From Pseudomonas sp. SLFW (GTDB taxonomy: Bacteria; Pseudomonadota; Gammaproteobacteria; Pseudomonadales; Pseudomonadaceae), in the NCBI RefSeq assembly GCF_009905615.1, contig NZ_JAAAKW010000023.1, positions 1 through 61,014 on the forward strand: DNA of 61,014 nt, written 5' to 3'. Made by a program: the position numbers and the translations under genes. This document shows, piece by piece, positions 1 to 8,746 of this stretch. Numbering within the stretch: position 1 is the first letter of the stretch; the number at the start of each line of letters is the position of its first letter. The notes beneath the pieces were generated by a model. That model searched no databases, was not told where the DNA came from, and saw nothing but the letters and a program-made list of their open reading frames with translations.

Positions 1-783
1 TCTCAGGCCATTGCCACTGATTTCGGCAAGGACGGGCATCTATCGGTCGAGGGGTTCGAAGCGCTGGGCGGGCGGGGTGTGAAGGGAGAGGTCGATGGTC
101 GTCTGTATCACTTGGGCAACCACCGGTTGGTGCATGAGTCGGGGCTGTGCTCGCCCGAACTTGAGGCGCGTCTTGAGGTGCTGGAAACCCAAGGCAAAAC
201 CGTGGTGCTGTTGTTCGACGAGACCGGACCGTTGGCGTTGTTCGCCGTGGCCGACACGGTCAAGGACAGCAGCCGTGAAGCCATCGCGCAATTGCATGCG
301 CTGGGCGTGAAGACCGTGATGCTCACCGGTGATAACCCACACACTGCCAAGGCGATTGCCGCGCAGGTGGGGATTGATCAGGCCCAGGGCAACCTGCTGC
401 CGACCGACAAGTTGCAGGCGATTGAGGGCCTGTACGCGCAGAACCACCGCGTCGGGATGGTGGGTGATGGCATCAACGACGCCCCTGCATTGGCGCGGGC
501 GGAGATCGGCTTCGCAATGGCCGCTGCCGGGACTGACACCGCCATCGAAACCGCCGACGTGGCGTTGATGGATGACGACTTGCGCAAGATTCCGGCGTTC
601 ATCCGCCTGTCGCGGGACACCGCTGCGGTGCTCAAACAGAACATCGCGCTGGCGCTGGTGATCAAGGCGATCTTCCTGGCCGTGACCTTCGCAGGCGTCG
701 CGACCATGTGGATGGCGGTGTTTGCCGATATGGGGGTGAGCTTGCTGGTGGTGTTCAACGGGTTGCGGTTGTTGAGGAAGTAA
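1..783 (+). CDS. cadA: Zn/Cd/Pb-type P1B-ATPase, C-terminal part (5' truncated)
   Basis: The reading frame is open from the first base of the window, so the N-terminus, including the phosphorylated Asp motif, lies outside. The visible 260 residues hold the end of the nucleotide-binding domain, the MLTGDN motif (about residue 107), the hinge motif GDGINDAPAL (about residue 155) and a C-terminal hydrophobic pair of segments ending in LRLLRK. This is the standard end of soft-metal P1B-ATPases that export Zn2+, Cd2+ or Pb2+ across the inner membrane using ATP. The metal-selective CPC segment is not visible, so the substrate is inferred from overall resemblance to CadA/ZntA. It converges with hutG, with a REPIN between them. 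Confidence 0.85.
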   Translation, partial: SQAIATDFGKDGHLSVEGFEALGGRGVKGEVDGRLYHLGNHRLVHESGLCSPELEARLEVLETQGKTVVLLFDETGPLALFAVADTVKDSSREAIAQLHALGVKTVMLTGDNPHTAKAIAAQVGIDQAQGNLLPTDKLQAIEGLYAQNHRVGMVGDGINDAPALARAEIGFAMAAAGTDTAIETADVALMDDDLRKIPAFIRLSRDTAAVLKQNIALALVIKAIFLAVTFAGVATMWMAVFADMGVSLLVVFNGLRLLRK

Positions 784-812
784 CGCAAGTTTTGATGACG
801 CTGCGCTATCCC

Positions 813-902
813 CTGTGGGAGCGAATTCATTCGCGATGGTCTGTCTGACGATGGATCTGCGTCGGATGTACCCATGTCTCGCGAATGAATTCGCTCCCAC
901 AG
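813..902. repeat. REPIN, GAATTC-type (family B)
   Basis: Inverted repeat whose arms read TGTGGGAGCGAATTCATTCG and its reverse complement, about 40 bases apart. It lies between the convergent ATPase gene and hutG, where it could also act as a transcription barrier. Confidence 0.85.
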
Positions 903-945
903 TGAGGTCAGCATTTCACATCAGGAAGTGTATGAAGTGGAGCGA

Positions 946-1749
946 TTACTTCCCGTACTTCTCCCGCCCCCAGGCGATCATGCTTTCCAGAAGTGATTTC
1001 AATACCACCCGCGTCGGATCAGCCAGATCCGCGCGGTAGTGGAACGGCACGAACTCTTCCATGTACGTGCTCTGCGCCAGTTCCAGCTGCACCGCGTGGA
1101 TGTTCTCGGACGGGTTGCCGTAGTGGCGGGTGATGTGGCCGCCCTTGAAACGACCGTTGAGCACATGGCTGTAGTTCTTCGCGCCTGCGCACACCGCTTC
1201 AACGCGTTTTTCCAGCTCGGGATCGCAGCTCGCGCCGTTGAAGGTGCCGAGGTTGAAGTCCGGCAGGCGACCGTCGAACAAGTGCGGGATGTGGCCGCGA
1301 ATCGAGTGGGCGTCGAACAGCAGCGCGTAGCCGAACTCATCACGCAGACGCTCAAGCTCGTTGCACAGGGTGTCGTGGTACGGCGTCCAGATTTGCTCCA
1401 GATACATCGCGCGTTCTTCCTGGGTCGGCACCTGGCCTTCCTTGAACAGCGGGTCGCCTTCGAACAGCGTCGACGGGTACAGCCCCGTGGTCGCACCGGC
1501 ATACAACGGCTTGTCGTCTGACGGGCGATTGAGGTCGATGACGAAGCGCGAATACTCGGCCGCCAACACGCTGGCGCCCAGATCGTGGGCGAAATCGTAG
1601 AGGCGCGGGATGTGCCAGTCCGTGTCCGGCAGGCTCACAGCCTCGTCCACCAGCCCTTCGCGCACCACCGGCGTCAGGTTCAGACCTGGGTGCGGCATGC
1701 TGATCAGCAGCGGCACGCGACCGCGAGTGAAACTAAGTACCTTGTCCAC
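946..1749 (-). CDS. hutG: N-formylglutamate amidohydrolase (N-formylglutamate deformylase)
   Basis: Last enzyme of the five-step histidine pathway: it hydrolyses N-formyl-L-glutamate, made by HutF, to glutamate and formate in the cytoplasm. The 267 residues match the length of the family. The motif FDAHSIRGHIPHLFDG (residues 145-160) supplies likely metal and substrate ligands, followed by PDFNLGTFNG, which is typical of formylglutamate amidohydrolases. It is the last gene of the hut operon, 24 bases after hutI. The presence of hutF elsewhere in the window confirms that the formylglutamate route is used rather than direct formiminoglutamase. Confidence 0.95.
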   Translation of the reverse strand: MDKVLSFTRGRVPLLISMPHPGLNLTPVVREGLVDEAVSLPDTDWHIPRLYDFAHDLGASVLAAEYSRFVIDLNRPSDDKPLYAGATTGLYPSTLFEGDPLFKEGQVPTQEERAMYLEQIWTPYHDTLCNELERLRDEFGYALLFDAHSIRGHIPHLFDGRLPDFNLGTFNGASCDPELEKRVEAVCAGAKNYSHVLNGRFKGGHITRHYGNPSENIHAVQLELAQSTYMEEFVPFHYRADLADPTRVVLKSLLESMIAWGREKYGK

Positions 1750-1773
1750 AGTATTCTCCTGATTGGAAACGGC

Positions 1774-2979
1774 TTAGAAACGACTTTCCACGCCGTGACG
1801 CACGACGCGTTTATCCAGATCCCCGCCCAGCCAATAGGCCAGGTCCGCGGGCCGTTCAATGTTCCATGCAACGAAATCGGCGACCTTGCCGACTTCCAGC
1901 GAACCGTGCGTTTCGGCCAGTCCCAAGGCTTGCGCGGCATGAATCGTTGCGCCCGCCAGGGCTTCTTCCGGGGTCATGCGGAACAGGGTGCAGGCCATGT
2001 TCAGCATCAGTCGCAGCGACAGGCCCGGCGAGGTGCCGGGGTTGAGGTCGGTGGCGATGGCGATCTTCACGCCGTGTTTGCGCAGGGCGTCCATCGGTGG
2101 CAACTGGGTTTCGCGCAGGAAGTAAAACGCACCCGGCAGTAACACGGCGATGGTGCCGGAAGCGGCCATTGCGATGGCGTCTTCCTCGGTCATGAATTCC
2201 AGATGGTCAGCCGACAGCGCCTGATAACGGGCTGCCAGACTCGAACCATGCAGCGACGACAACTGCTCGGCGTGCAGCTTCACCGGCAAGCCCAATTGGC
2301 CGGCGGTGATGAACACCTGCTCGACCTGGGCAGGCGAAAACGCCAGGTATTCGCAGAACGCATCCACCGCATCCACCAGATTTTCAGCCGCCAGTGCAGG
2401 CAGCATTTCCGAGCAGATATGGGCGATGTAATCGTCGGCGCGGTCTTTGTACTCAGGGGGCAGGGCGTGGGCAGCGAGGCAGGTGGTGCGCACGGTGACC
2501 GGGAGTTTTTCCCCCAGCTGGCGAGCGACGCGCAGCATTTTGCCTTCGCTGGCCAGGTCCAGGCCGTAGCCGGATTTGATCTCGATCGTGGTCACGCCGT
2601 CCTTCAGTAAATGCTGCACACGGCGCTCGGCGCTGGCGTAGAGCTGTTCTTCGCTGGCCGCCCGGGTCGCGCGCACGGTGCTGGCGATACCGCCACCGGC
2701 CGCTGCGATCTCGGCGTAGCTGACGCCTTGCAGACGCTGCTCGAATTCGCCGCTGCGATTGCCGCCAAACACGGTGTGGGTGTGGCAGTCGATCAGGCCA
2801 GGTGTGACCCACGCGCCGTCAAGGTCAACCTTTTGAGCATCAGCCAGATCAGGGGCATCGCTCAGAGGACCGACCCAGGCAATGTGCGCTCCGTCGGTCA
2901 CGATGGCCGCGTTCTCGATGATCGAATACGTGCCGTTTGCCATGGTTGCTGCGTGACAGTTATGCCAGAGCGTTTTCAT
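1774..2979 (-). CDS. hutI: Imidazolonepropionase
   Basis: Third step of histidine breakdown: it opens the ring of 4-imidazolone-5-propionate to give N-formimino-L-glutamate. It is an amidohydrolase-fold metalloenzyme of 401 residues, the usual size. Metal ligands are visible: DCHTH at 64-68, the HAE motif at 236-238, His259 and Asp311 in ATDLNPG. The segment FGGNR after DCHTH is the known substrate-binding signature. It sits between the histidine permease and hutG in the hut operon. A REPIN lies just upstream of its start (3011-3103), so its expression may be set separately from that of the genes before it. Confidence 0.96.
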   Translation of the reverse strand: MKTLWHNCHAATMANGTYSIIENAAIVTDGAHIAWVGPLSDAPDLADAQKVDLDGAWVTPGLIDCHTHTVFGGNRSGEFEQRLQGVSYAEIAAAGGGIASTVRATRAASEEQLYASAERRVQHLLKDGVTTIEIKSGYGLDLASEGKMLRVARQLGEKLPVTVRTTCLAAHALPPEYKDRADDYIAHICSEMLPALAAENLVDAVDAFCEYLAFSPAQVEQVFITAGQLGLPVKLHAEQLSSLHGSSLAARYQALSADHLEFMTEEDAIAMAASGTIAVLLPGAFYFLRETQLPPMDALRKHGVKIAIATDLNPGTSPGLSLRLMLNMACTLFRMTPEEALAGATIHAAQALGLAETHGSLEVGKVADFVAWNIERPADLAYWLGGDLDKRVVRHGVESRF

Positions 2980-3010
2980 CGATACCTCCAGAGTGCGAAA
3001 CGATAAAGAA

Positions 3011-3103
3011 CCTGTGGGAGTGAGCTTGCTCGCGATGACGGTGTGTCAGACGGCATAGATGTTTCTGGCCCGTCGCAATCGCGAGCAAGCTCACTCCTAC
3101 AGG
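3011..3103. repeat. REPIN, GAGCTTGCTCGCGA-type (family A), inside hut operon
   Basis: Arms GGAGTGAGCTTGCTCGCGAT and its reverse complement, separated by about 45 bases, between the permease gene and hutI, both on the minus strand. Confidence 0.9.
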
Positions 3104-3110
3104 ATTGGTG

Positions 3111-4505
3111 TCATCCGACAGATCGATGTTTGGTCAAGTCTTGTTTTGGCTTCACCCAAACCCGATACGCAATCACCAACATCACAATCCACACCGCACC
3201 CACCAGAAGCGCTGCCTGCGTATCGGGGAAATACCCCAGCACCACAAACACGAATACCATGAAGGCAGTGGCGGCAATCGGTGCGACCGGCCACAACGGC
3301 ACCGGAAATTTCAATTGCGCGACGTCTTCCGGACTCATCGAGCGACGCATCGCAATCTGCGTGACGAGGATCATCAGCCACACCCAGACCGTGGCGAAGG
3401 TCGCGATGGATGCGATCAGCAGGAACACGTTCTCCGGAATCAGATAATTCAGCACCACGCCGCAGAGCAATGCGGCGCCCATCACCAGCACGGTCATCCA
3501 CGGCACGCCGTTGGCCGACAATTGCGCAAAACCCTTCGGTGCCTGACCCTGTTTGGCCAGGCCATACATCATGCGACCGGCGCCGAAAATGTCGCTGTTG
3601 ATCGCCGATACCGCTGCCGAGATCACCACGATGTTGAGGATGATCGCCGCCGAGGAAATCCCCAGCTTGTCGAAAATCTGGACGAACGGGCTGCCCTGAT
3701 TACCGATCTCCTGCCACGGATACAGTGACATCAGCACGAACAGCGTCAGCACGTAGAACAGCAGAATGCGCAGCGGCACGGCATTGATAGCGCGGGGAAT
3801 CACCCGCTCAGGATTGCGCGCTTCGCCTGCTGCCACACCAATAATCTCGATGCCACCAAAAGCAAACATCACCACTGCCAAAGCCGCCACTAGCCCGCTG
3901 ACGCCGTTGGGCATGAAGCCGCCCTGGGTCCACAGGTTGCTCACGTGGCTGACGCTGTCGCCCGCAGACGACCCGATGCCGAACAGCAGAATCCCGAAGC
4001 CCGCGAGGATCATCGCGATGATCGCGCCGACCTTGAGCAGCGACAGCCAGAATTCCGTTTCGCCAAACACTTTGACGCTGCACAGGTTGAGCGCGCCAAT
4101 CACGAAAACGATGCCGAGCACCCAGATCCAGCGGGGTACGTCGGGGAACCAGAAACCCATGTAGATCCCGAATGCCGTGACGTCGGCCAGGCAGACGATG
4201 ATCATCTCGAATGCGTAGGTCCAGCCCAGGACGAAGCCTGCCAGCGGACCCAAGTATTGCGTGGCGTACTCGCTGAACGAGCCGGACACCGGGTTGCGCA
4301 CGGCCATCTCGCCGAGTGCGCGCATGACCATGTACACCGCGGCACCCGCGATGAGGTAGACCAGCAGTACAGCGGGCCCGGCCAGTTTGATCGCCGACGC
4401 CGAGCCATAGAACAACCCGGTGCCGATGGCAGAACCCAGCGCCATGAAGCGAATGTGACGGGCGCTGAGCCCGCGTTTCAGATCTGTTGCGTTTTGCGGT
4501 TTCAT
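3111..4505 (-). CDS. hutT: APC-family amino acid permease, probable histidine transporter
   Basis: Inner-membrane amino acid permease of 464 residues and about 12 hydrophobic segments. The N-terminal signature LKRGLSARHIRFMALGSAIG followed by TGLF is that of the proline/histidine/aromatic permeases of the AAT group within APC (ProY/HutT-like). The ATG at 4505 is chosen because family members start MKPQ..LKRGLSARH; the 16 codons upstream look non-coding and an AGGA lies upstream. Its place between hutH and hutI in the hut operon points to histidine uptake by proton symport. The substrate is inferred from context, not from residues. REPINs flank it on both sides. Confidence 0.88.
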   Translation of the reverse strand: MKPQNATDLKRGLSARHIRFMALGSAIGTGLFYGSASAIKLAGPAVLLVYLIAGAAVYMVMRALGEMAVRNPVSGSFSEYATQYLGPLAGFVLGWTYAFEMIIVCLADVTAFGIYMGFWFPDVPRWIWVLGIVFVIGALNLCSVKVFGETEFWLSLLKVGAIIAMILAGFGILLFGIGSSAGDSVSHVSNLWTQGGFMPNGVSGLVAALAVVMFAFGGIEIIGVAAGEARNPERVIPRAINAVPLRILLFYVLTLFVLMSLYPWQEIGNQGSPFVQIFDKLGISSAAIILNIVVISAAVSAINSDIFGAGRMMYGLAKQGQAPKGFAQLSANGVPWMTVLVMGAALLCGVVLNYLIPENVFLLIASIATFATVWVWLMILVTQIAMRRSMSPEDVAQLKFPVPLWPVAPIAATAFMVFVFVVLGYFPDTQAALLVGAVWIVMLVIAYRVWVKPKQDLTKHRSVG

Positions 4506-4558
4506 TTCACGCGTTTTCCTAGTCTTTCCTTTTGCTGAAATGAGGATGGGCACCCAAT

Positions 4559-4651
4559 CCTGTAGGAGTCAGCTTGCTCGCGATAGCGGTTTGTCAGACA
4601 CGCAATTAGCGCCTGATGAACCGTCATCGCGAGCAAGCTCACTCCTACAGG
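4559..4651. repeat. REPIN (family A), inside hut operon
   Basis: Two inverted arms carrying AGCTTGCTCGCGAT and its complement, between hutH and the histidine permease. The left arm has one mismatch (GGAGTCAGC). Confidence 0.9.
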
Positions 4652-4719
4652 GCGGTGGCGAAACGCCAAAAGCGCTCCCACCTTCATTTCAATGACAGGC
4701 CGTCCCTGGCCTGTCCCGA

Positions 4720-6270
4720 TCAGAAGCTCGGCAGCAGGTCAGCGGAAACCAGTTCGCTCAGGCAATTGGATGCCAGCAGCGCGGTGGCGGCCTCGATGTC
4801 AGGGGCGAAAAAGCGGTCTTTTTCGTAGAACGGGACTTTGCCGCGCAGGGTGGTGCGGGCGATTTCCAGTTTTTCCGAGGTCTTCAGACCATTGCGCAGG
4901 TCCAGACCCTGACACGCAGCCAGCCATTCTACAGCCAGCACGCCACGGGTGTTTTCCGCCATTTCCCACAGACGCTTGCCAGCGGCGGGTGCCATCGACA
5001 CGTGGTCTTCCTGGTTGGCCGAGGTCGGCAGGCTGTCAACGCTGTGCGGGTGGGACAGCGCCTTGTTCTCGCTGGCCAATGCCGCTGCGGTCACCTGGGC
5101 GATCATGAAGCCGGAGTTCACGCCGCCATTGGCCACCAGAAACGGCGGCAGTTGCGACATATGCTTGTCCATCATCAGCGAGATGCGGCGTTCGCTCAGC
5201 GAGCCGATTTCAGCGATGGCCAGCGCGATGTTGTCGGCGGCCATGGCCACCGGCTCGGCGTGGAAGTTGCCGCCCGAGATGATGTCGTCTTCGGCGGCGA
5301 ACACCAGCGGGTTGTCGGACACGGCGTTGGATTCGACGGCCAGCACTTCAGCGGCCTGACGCAACTGGGTCAGGCACGCGCCCATGACCTGTGGCTGGCA
5401 GCGCAGGGAATACGGGTCCTGAACCTTGTCGCAGTCGCGGTGGGAGTCGGAGACCTGGCTGCTGTCGCCCAGCAAGTCGCGATAGGCCGCGGCGGAATCG
5501 ATCTGACCACGTTGACCACGGGCGGCGTGAATCCGCGCATCGAACGGCGAACGCGAGCCGAGCACTGCTTCAACGGTCAGCGCACCGCAGCTCAAGGCGC
5601 CGGCAAACAGGTCTTCGCCTTCGAACAGGCCACGCAGGGCGTACGCGGTCGACACCTGTGTGCCGTTCAGCAGGGCCAGGCCTTCTTTTGCGGCGAGGGT
5701 CAGCGGCTTCAAGCCAGCGACTGCCAAGGCTTCAACGGCGTTCAGCCACTGGCCCTTGTGGCGCGCCTTGCCTTCGCCCAGCAGCACCAGTGACATGTGC
5801 GCCAGCGGTGCAAGGTCGCCGGACGCACCGACCGAACCTTTCAGCGGAATGTGCGGATAGACCTCGGCGTTGATCAGCGCGATCAGTGCGTCGATCACCT
5901 GACGACGAATGCCCGAGAAACCACGGCTCAGGCTGTTGACCTTGAGCACCATGATCAGGCGCACCAGCTCGTCACTGATCGGCTGACCGACGCCTGCGGC
6001 GTGGGACAACACCAGCGAGCGTTGCAGGTTTTCCAGATCGGCGCTGGCGATGCGGGTCGAAGCCAGCAGGCCGAAACCGGTGTTGATGCCGTAGGCCGTG
6101 CGGTTTTCAGCAAGGATACGCTCGACGCAAGCCACGCTGTCTTCGATCTGTTGGTCGGCGCTGGCGTCCAGCGTGAGGGTTACGGGTTGCTGATAGATCG
6201 CGCGCAGTTGCGCCAGGGTCAACTGGCCGGGGATCAGGTTCAGCGGGGTCGCCTTTTGGGTGTCGGTCAC
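4720..6270 (-). CDS. hutH: Histidine ammonia-lyase (canonical histidase)
   Basis: First step of the pathway: it removes ammonia from L-histidine to form trans-urocanate. The 516 residues have the intact MIO tripeptide Ala149-Ser150-Gly151 within GSVGASGDLAPLAH, Tyr60 in AYGINTGFG, LSHAAGVG, LLNGTQ, QDPYSLRCQPQ (catalytic Tyr), GGNFHAEP and QEDHVSM. All the residues known to matter in Pseudomonas putida histidase are therefore present. Its ATG overlaps the stop of the upstream paralogue by 4 bases (ATGA), so the two are translationally coupled. This copy should carry the cell's histidase activity. Confidence 0.97.
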   Translation of the reverse strand: MTDTQKATPLNLIPGQLTLAQLRAIYQQPVTLTLDASADQQIEDSVACVERILAENRTAYGINTGFGLLASTRIASADLENLQRSLVLSHAAGVGQPISDELVRLIMVLKVNSLSRGFSGIRRQVIDALIALINAEVYPHIPLKGSVGASGDLAPLAHMSLVLLGEGKARHKGQWLNAVEALAVAGLKPLTLAAKEGLALLNGTQVSTAYALRGLFEGEDLFAGALSCGALTVEAVLGSRSPFDARIHAARGQRGQIDSAAAYRDLLGDSSQVSDSHRDCDKVQDPYSLRCQPQVMGACLTQLRQAAEVLAVESNAVSDNPLVFAAEDDIISGGNFHAEPVAMAADNIALAIAEIGSLSERRISLMMDKHMSQLPPFLVANGGVNSGFMIAQVTAAALASENKALSHPHSVDSLPTSANQEDHVSMAPAAGKRLWEMAENTRGVLAVEWLAACQGLDLRNGLKTSEKLEIARTTLRGKVPFYEKDRFFAPDIEAATALLASNCLSELVSADLLPSF

Positions 6271-7904
6271 GATGCTGCTACTCCTTCGTTGATGTCGGTC
6301 GCGTGCCTTGAACTGGCTCCTGCCTGTTCCGCGCTTGTGGCGCTCGGACTGCGACTGTTGCTGTTATGGGTTGCCGCATAATCGCGGCAGACCTGAAAGA
6401 CGGTTTCCAGTGATTCTTCGTTCTTGAGCAGGGTCACGCTGCTGGCGATGTCCGGGGCCAGCCAGCGGTCTTCGTCATAAGCCGGAACGCGCTCACGCAG
6501 CAGACGCCACGCGGCTTCGGTGCCCACGCCGAAGCGCGGCCCCTTAAAGAATTCGAACGCCTGAGCGGCGAGCAAGTACTCGATGGCGAGGATCTGCGTG
6601 ACGTTTTCCAGCACCTTGTGCAGCTTTAACGCGGCGCTGGTGCCCATGCTCAAGTGGTCTTCCTGAAGCCCCGACGTCACGTAGTTGTCGATGACGGCCG
6701 GTTGCGCCAACTGACGATTTTCCGCGCAGAGGGAAGCGGCGACATATTGCACGATCATCATCCCGGAGTTGACCCCCGGCTGGCTGACCAGAAACGCAGG
6801 CAGGCCGCTGACGGTCGGGTTGATGAGGCGGTCCAGACGTCGCTCGGCGATCGAGCCGAGTTCAGCCATCGCAATGGCGAGCAGGTCCGCCGCCATGGCC
6901 ACGGACTGACCGTGCGGGTTGGCTTGCGAGACGACGCGATAGGCGTCAGGCGTGCCCAGCAGCAACGGGTTGTCGGTGGCCGAATTCAGCTCGGTTTCGA
7001 TCTGCTGGGTGGCGTGGGCGAGTTGGTCGCGGGTGGCCCCGTGGACCTGCGGAATCGAACGGATGCTCAAGGCGTCCTGTGTACGAATGCCTTTGCTGTT
7101 GGCCAAGACTTCGCTGCCCGCCAACAGACCGCGCAGGTTCCTGCCCACTTGCTGCATGCCCGGATGGGGCTTGAGCGCAATGATCGTTTCATCGAATGCG
7201 TCGAGCTGACCGCGCAGGCCTTCGAAGGTCATGGCGCTGATCACGTCGGCCCATTGCATCAGGCGATTCACGTCGGCGATGGCCAGGCAGCTCAGGCCGG
7301 TCATGCACGGCGTGCCGTTGACCAGACACAACCCGTCCTTGGCGCCTAGCTCGACCGGCGACAGACCTTCCTCGCTCAGCGCTTGCAACGCCGACACGAC
7401 TTGCCCGCGATAGCTGACCTGGCCGACACCCAACAGCGCGACGCCGATGTGTGCCATGTGGGTCAGGTAGCCGACCGAACCCTGGGACGGCACCTGCGGC
7501 GTGATGCGGCGGTTGAGCAAAGCCATCAGCGCTTCGACCACCTGACGATGGATGCCGGACTTGCCCTGTGTGTAGTTGATGATCGCGGCGCAGATGATCG
7601 CGCGGGTCTGCTCGTCGGGCAGCGCCGGGCCGACACCGCAGGCGTGGCTGAGCAGCGTATTGCGCGACAGGCGGCTCAGTTGCTCGCCTTGCAGCGACAC
7701 GTTGCACAGCGCCCCCAAGCCGGTGTTCACGCCGTAGGCGCGTTCATCGCTGGCGACGATGCGCTGCACGATGGCCTGGGCGTTGTCGATCCGTGCCCAA
7801 GCGTTATCGGACAAGGCCAGCGTGGCGCCATGACGGGCCACGGCAGTGATGTCCTGCCAAGTGACCCGTGCATCGCCGATGATGATCTGTTCTGCTCGCG
7901 ACAT
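6267..7904 (-). CDS. hutH1: HutH paralogue lacking the MIO Ala-Ser-Gly tripeptide
   Basis: Aromatic amino acid lyase fold protein of 545 residues, coupled to the canonical hutH just downstream. Where histidases read GSVG-ASG-DLAPLAHM, this reads GSVG-YLTHMAHI (residues 142-153). Alignment by eye is gap-free on either side if precisely Ala-Ser-Gly is removed, so the electrophilic MIO ring cannot form at that site. The Tyr of QDPYSLR is Leu279 (QDALSIR) and the Phe of GGNFHAE is Pro330. Kept are Tyr57 (AYGVNTGLG), LSHACGVG, Asn196 (LVNGT), Gln276, Arg282 and Glu415 (QEDHLSM). The last ~32 residues are a Ser/Ala-rich tail. An ordinary lyase reaction is unlikely; a histidine- or urocanate-binding, regulatory, hetero-oligomeric or different catalytic role is possible. 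The symbol follows the position of hutH1 in P. fluorescens hut loci. Confidence 0.88.
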   Translation of the reverse strand: MSRAEQIIIGDARVTWQDITAVARHGATLALSDNAWARIDNAQAIVQRIVASDERAYGVNTGLGALCNVSLQGEQLSRLSRNTLLSHACGVGPALPDEQTRAIICAAIINYTQGKSGIHRQVVEALMALLNRRITPQVPSQGSVGYLTHMAHIGVALLGVGQVSYRGQVVSALQALSEEGLSPVELGAKDGLCLVNGTPCMTGLSCLAIADVNRLMQWADVISAMTFEGLRGQLDAFDETIIALKPHPGMQQVGRNLRGLLAGSEVLANSKGIRTQDALSIRSIPQVHGATRDQLAHATQQIETELNSATDNPLLLGTPDAYRVVSQANPHGQSVAMAADLLAIAMAELGSIAERRLDRLINPTVSGLPAFLVSQPGVNSGMMIVQYVAASLCAENRQLAQPAVIDNYVTSGLQEDHLSMGTSAALKLHKVLENVTQILAIEYLLAAQAFEFFKGPRFGVGTEAAWRLLRERVPAYDEDRWLAPDIASSVTLLKNEESLETVFQVCRDYAATHNSNSRSPSATSAEQAGASSRHATDINEGVAAS

Positions 7905-7918
7905 GACTACAGCCGTCC

Positions 7919-8746
7919 TTAAATGGTCGCCACCCGCCGCTGGACGAAACGGTCAACGTAGTCGTCTGCAGGGGAGTAGAGGATTTCTTTGGGGGTGCCG
8001 ACCTGAATCAACCGGCCATCCTTGAGAATGGCGATGCGGTTGCCGATGCGCACGGCTTCATCCAGGTCGTGGGTGATGAACACGATGGTCTTCTTCAGGG
8101 TTGCTTGCAGTTCCAGCAACTGGTCCTGCATTTCGGCGCGGATCAACGGGTCGAGGGCGCTGAACGCTTCGTCCATCAGGATGATGTCGGTGTCGGCGGC
8201 CAAGGCGCGGGCCAGGCCCACACGCTGACGCATGCCGCCCGAGAGCTGATGCGGGTACTTCTTCTCGTAGCCCTTCAAGCCGACGGTGGTGATCCAGTGC
8301 TGCGCACGCTCGGCACATTGCGCCTTGCTCTCGCCGCGAATCGCCAGACCGTAGGCCACGTTGTCGGCCACGGTCTTGTGGGGCAGCAGGCCGAAGCTCT
8401 GGAACACCATGCTGATCTTGTGGCGACGGAAGTTGCGCAGCGCTTCCATGTCGTAGGTCAGGATGTTCTCGCCATCCACCAGAATCTCGCCGCTGGTGGG
8501 GTCGATCAGGCGATTGAAGTGGCGCACCAGCGTGGATTTTCCGGAACCCGACAGGCCCATGATCACGAAGATCTCGCCGCTGCCGATCGACAGCGACAGG
8601 TCGTTCACGCCGACCACACAGCCAGTCTGAGCGAGGACCTGATCCTTGCTCTGGTTCTGCTGGACCATCGCCAACGCTTCGTTGGCGCGGTTGCCGAAGA
8701 TTTTGTAGACGTTTTTGACGACGATTTTGTTCTGTTCAGCGTTCAT
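7919..8746 (-). CDS. hutV: ABC transporter ATP-binding protein of the Hut XWV system
   Basis: Cytoplasmic ATPase of a ProV/quaternary-amine-type uptake system, 275 residues from the ATG at 8746 (a GTG one codon earlier is possible). Walker A is GLSGSGKST, the Q-loop MVFQSFGLLPHKT, the signature LSGGMRQRVGLARA and Walker B IILMDEAFSALDP, followed by ITHDLDEAVRIG. The long N-terminal segment before the first beta strand is typical of the betaine/proline subfamily. Unlike long ProV proteins it has no C-terminal CBS pair. It is in the hut operon with its permease (HutW) and binding protein (HutX), so import of histidine or a related imidazole compound is the likely job. Confidence 0.93.
   Translation of the reverse strand: MNAEQNKIVVKNVYKIFGNRANEALAMVQQNQSKDQVLAQTGCVVGVNDLSLSIGSGEIFVIMGLSGSGKSTLVRHFNRLIDPTSGEILVDGENILTYDMEALRNFRRHKISMVFQSFGLLPHKTVADNVAYGLAIRGESKAQCAERAQHWITTVGLKGYEKKYPHQLSGGMRQRVGLARALAADTDIILMDEAFSALDPLIRAEMQDQLLELQATLKKTIVFITHDLDEAVRIGNRIAILKDGRLIQVGTPKEILYSPADDYVDRFVQRRVATI

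Noticed and set aside
815..1039. Small open frames spanning REPINs (for example at 815-1039, 39828-40115 and 53373-53654)
   Set aside because: They are created by the repeat arms themselves, with no ribosome site and no family resemblance.
7440..7500. The missing Ala-Ser-Gly in the HutH paralogue as a sequencing error
   Set aside because: The change is in frame and is accompanied by independent substitutions of the active-site Tyr and Phe, while the rest of the frame is intact.
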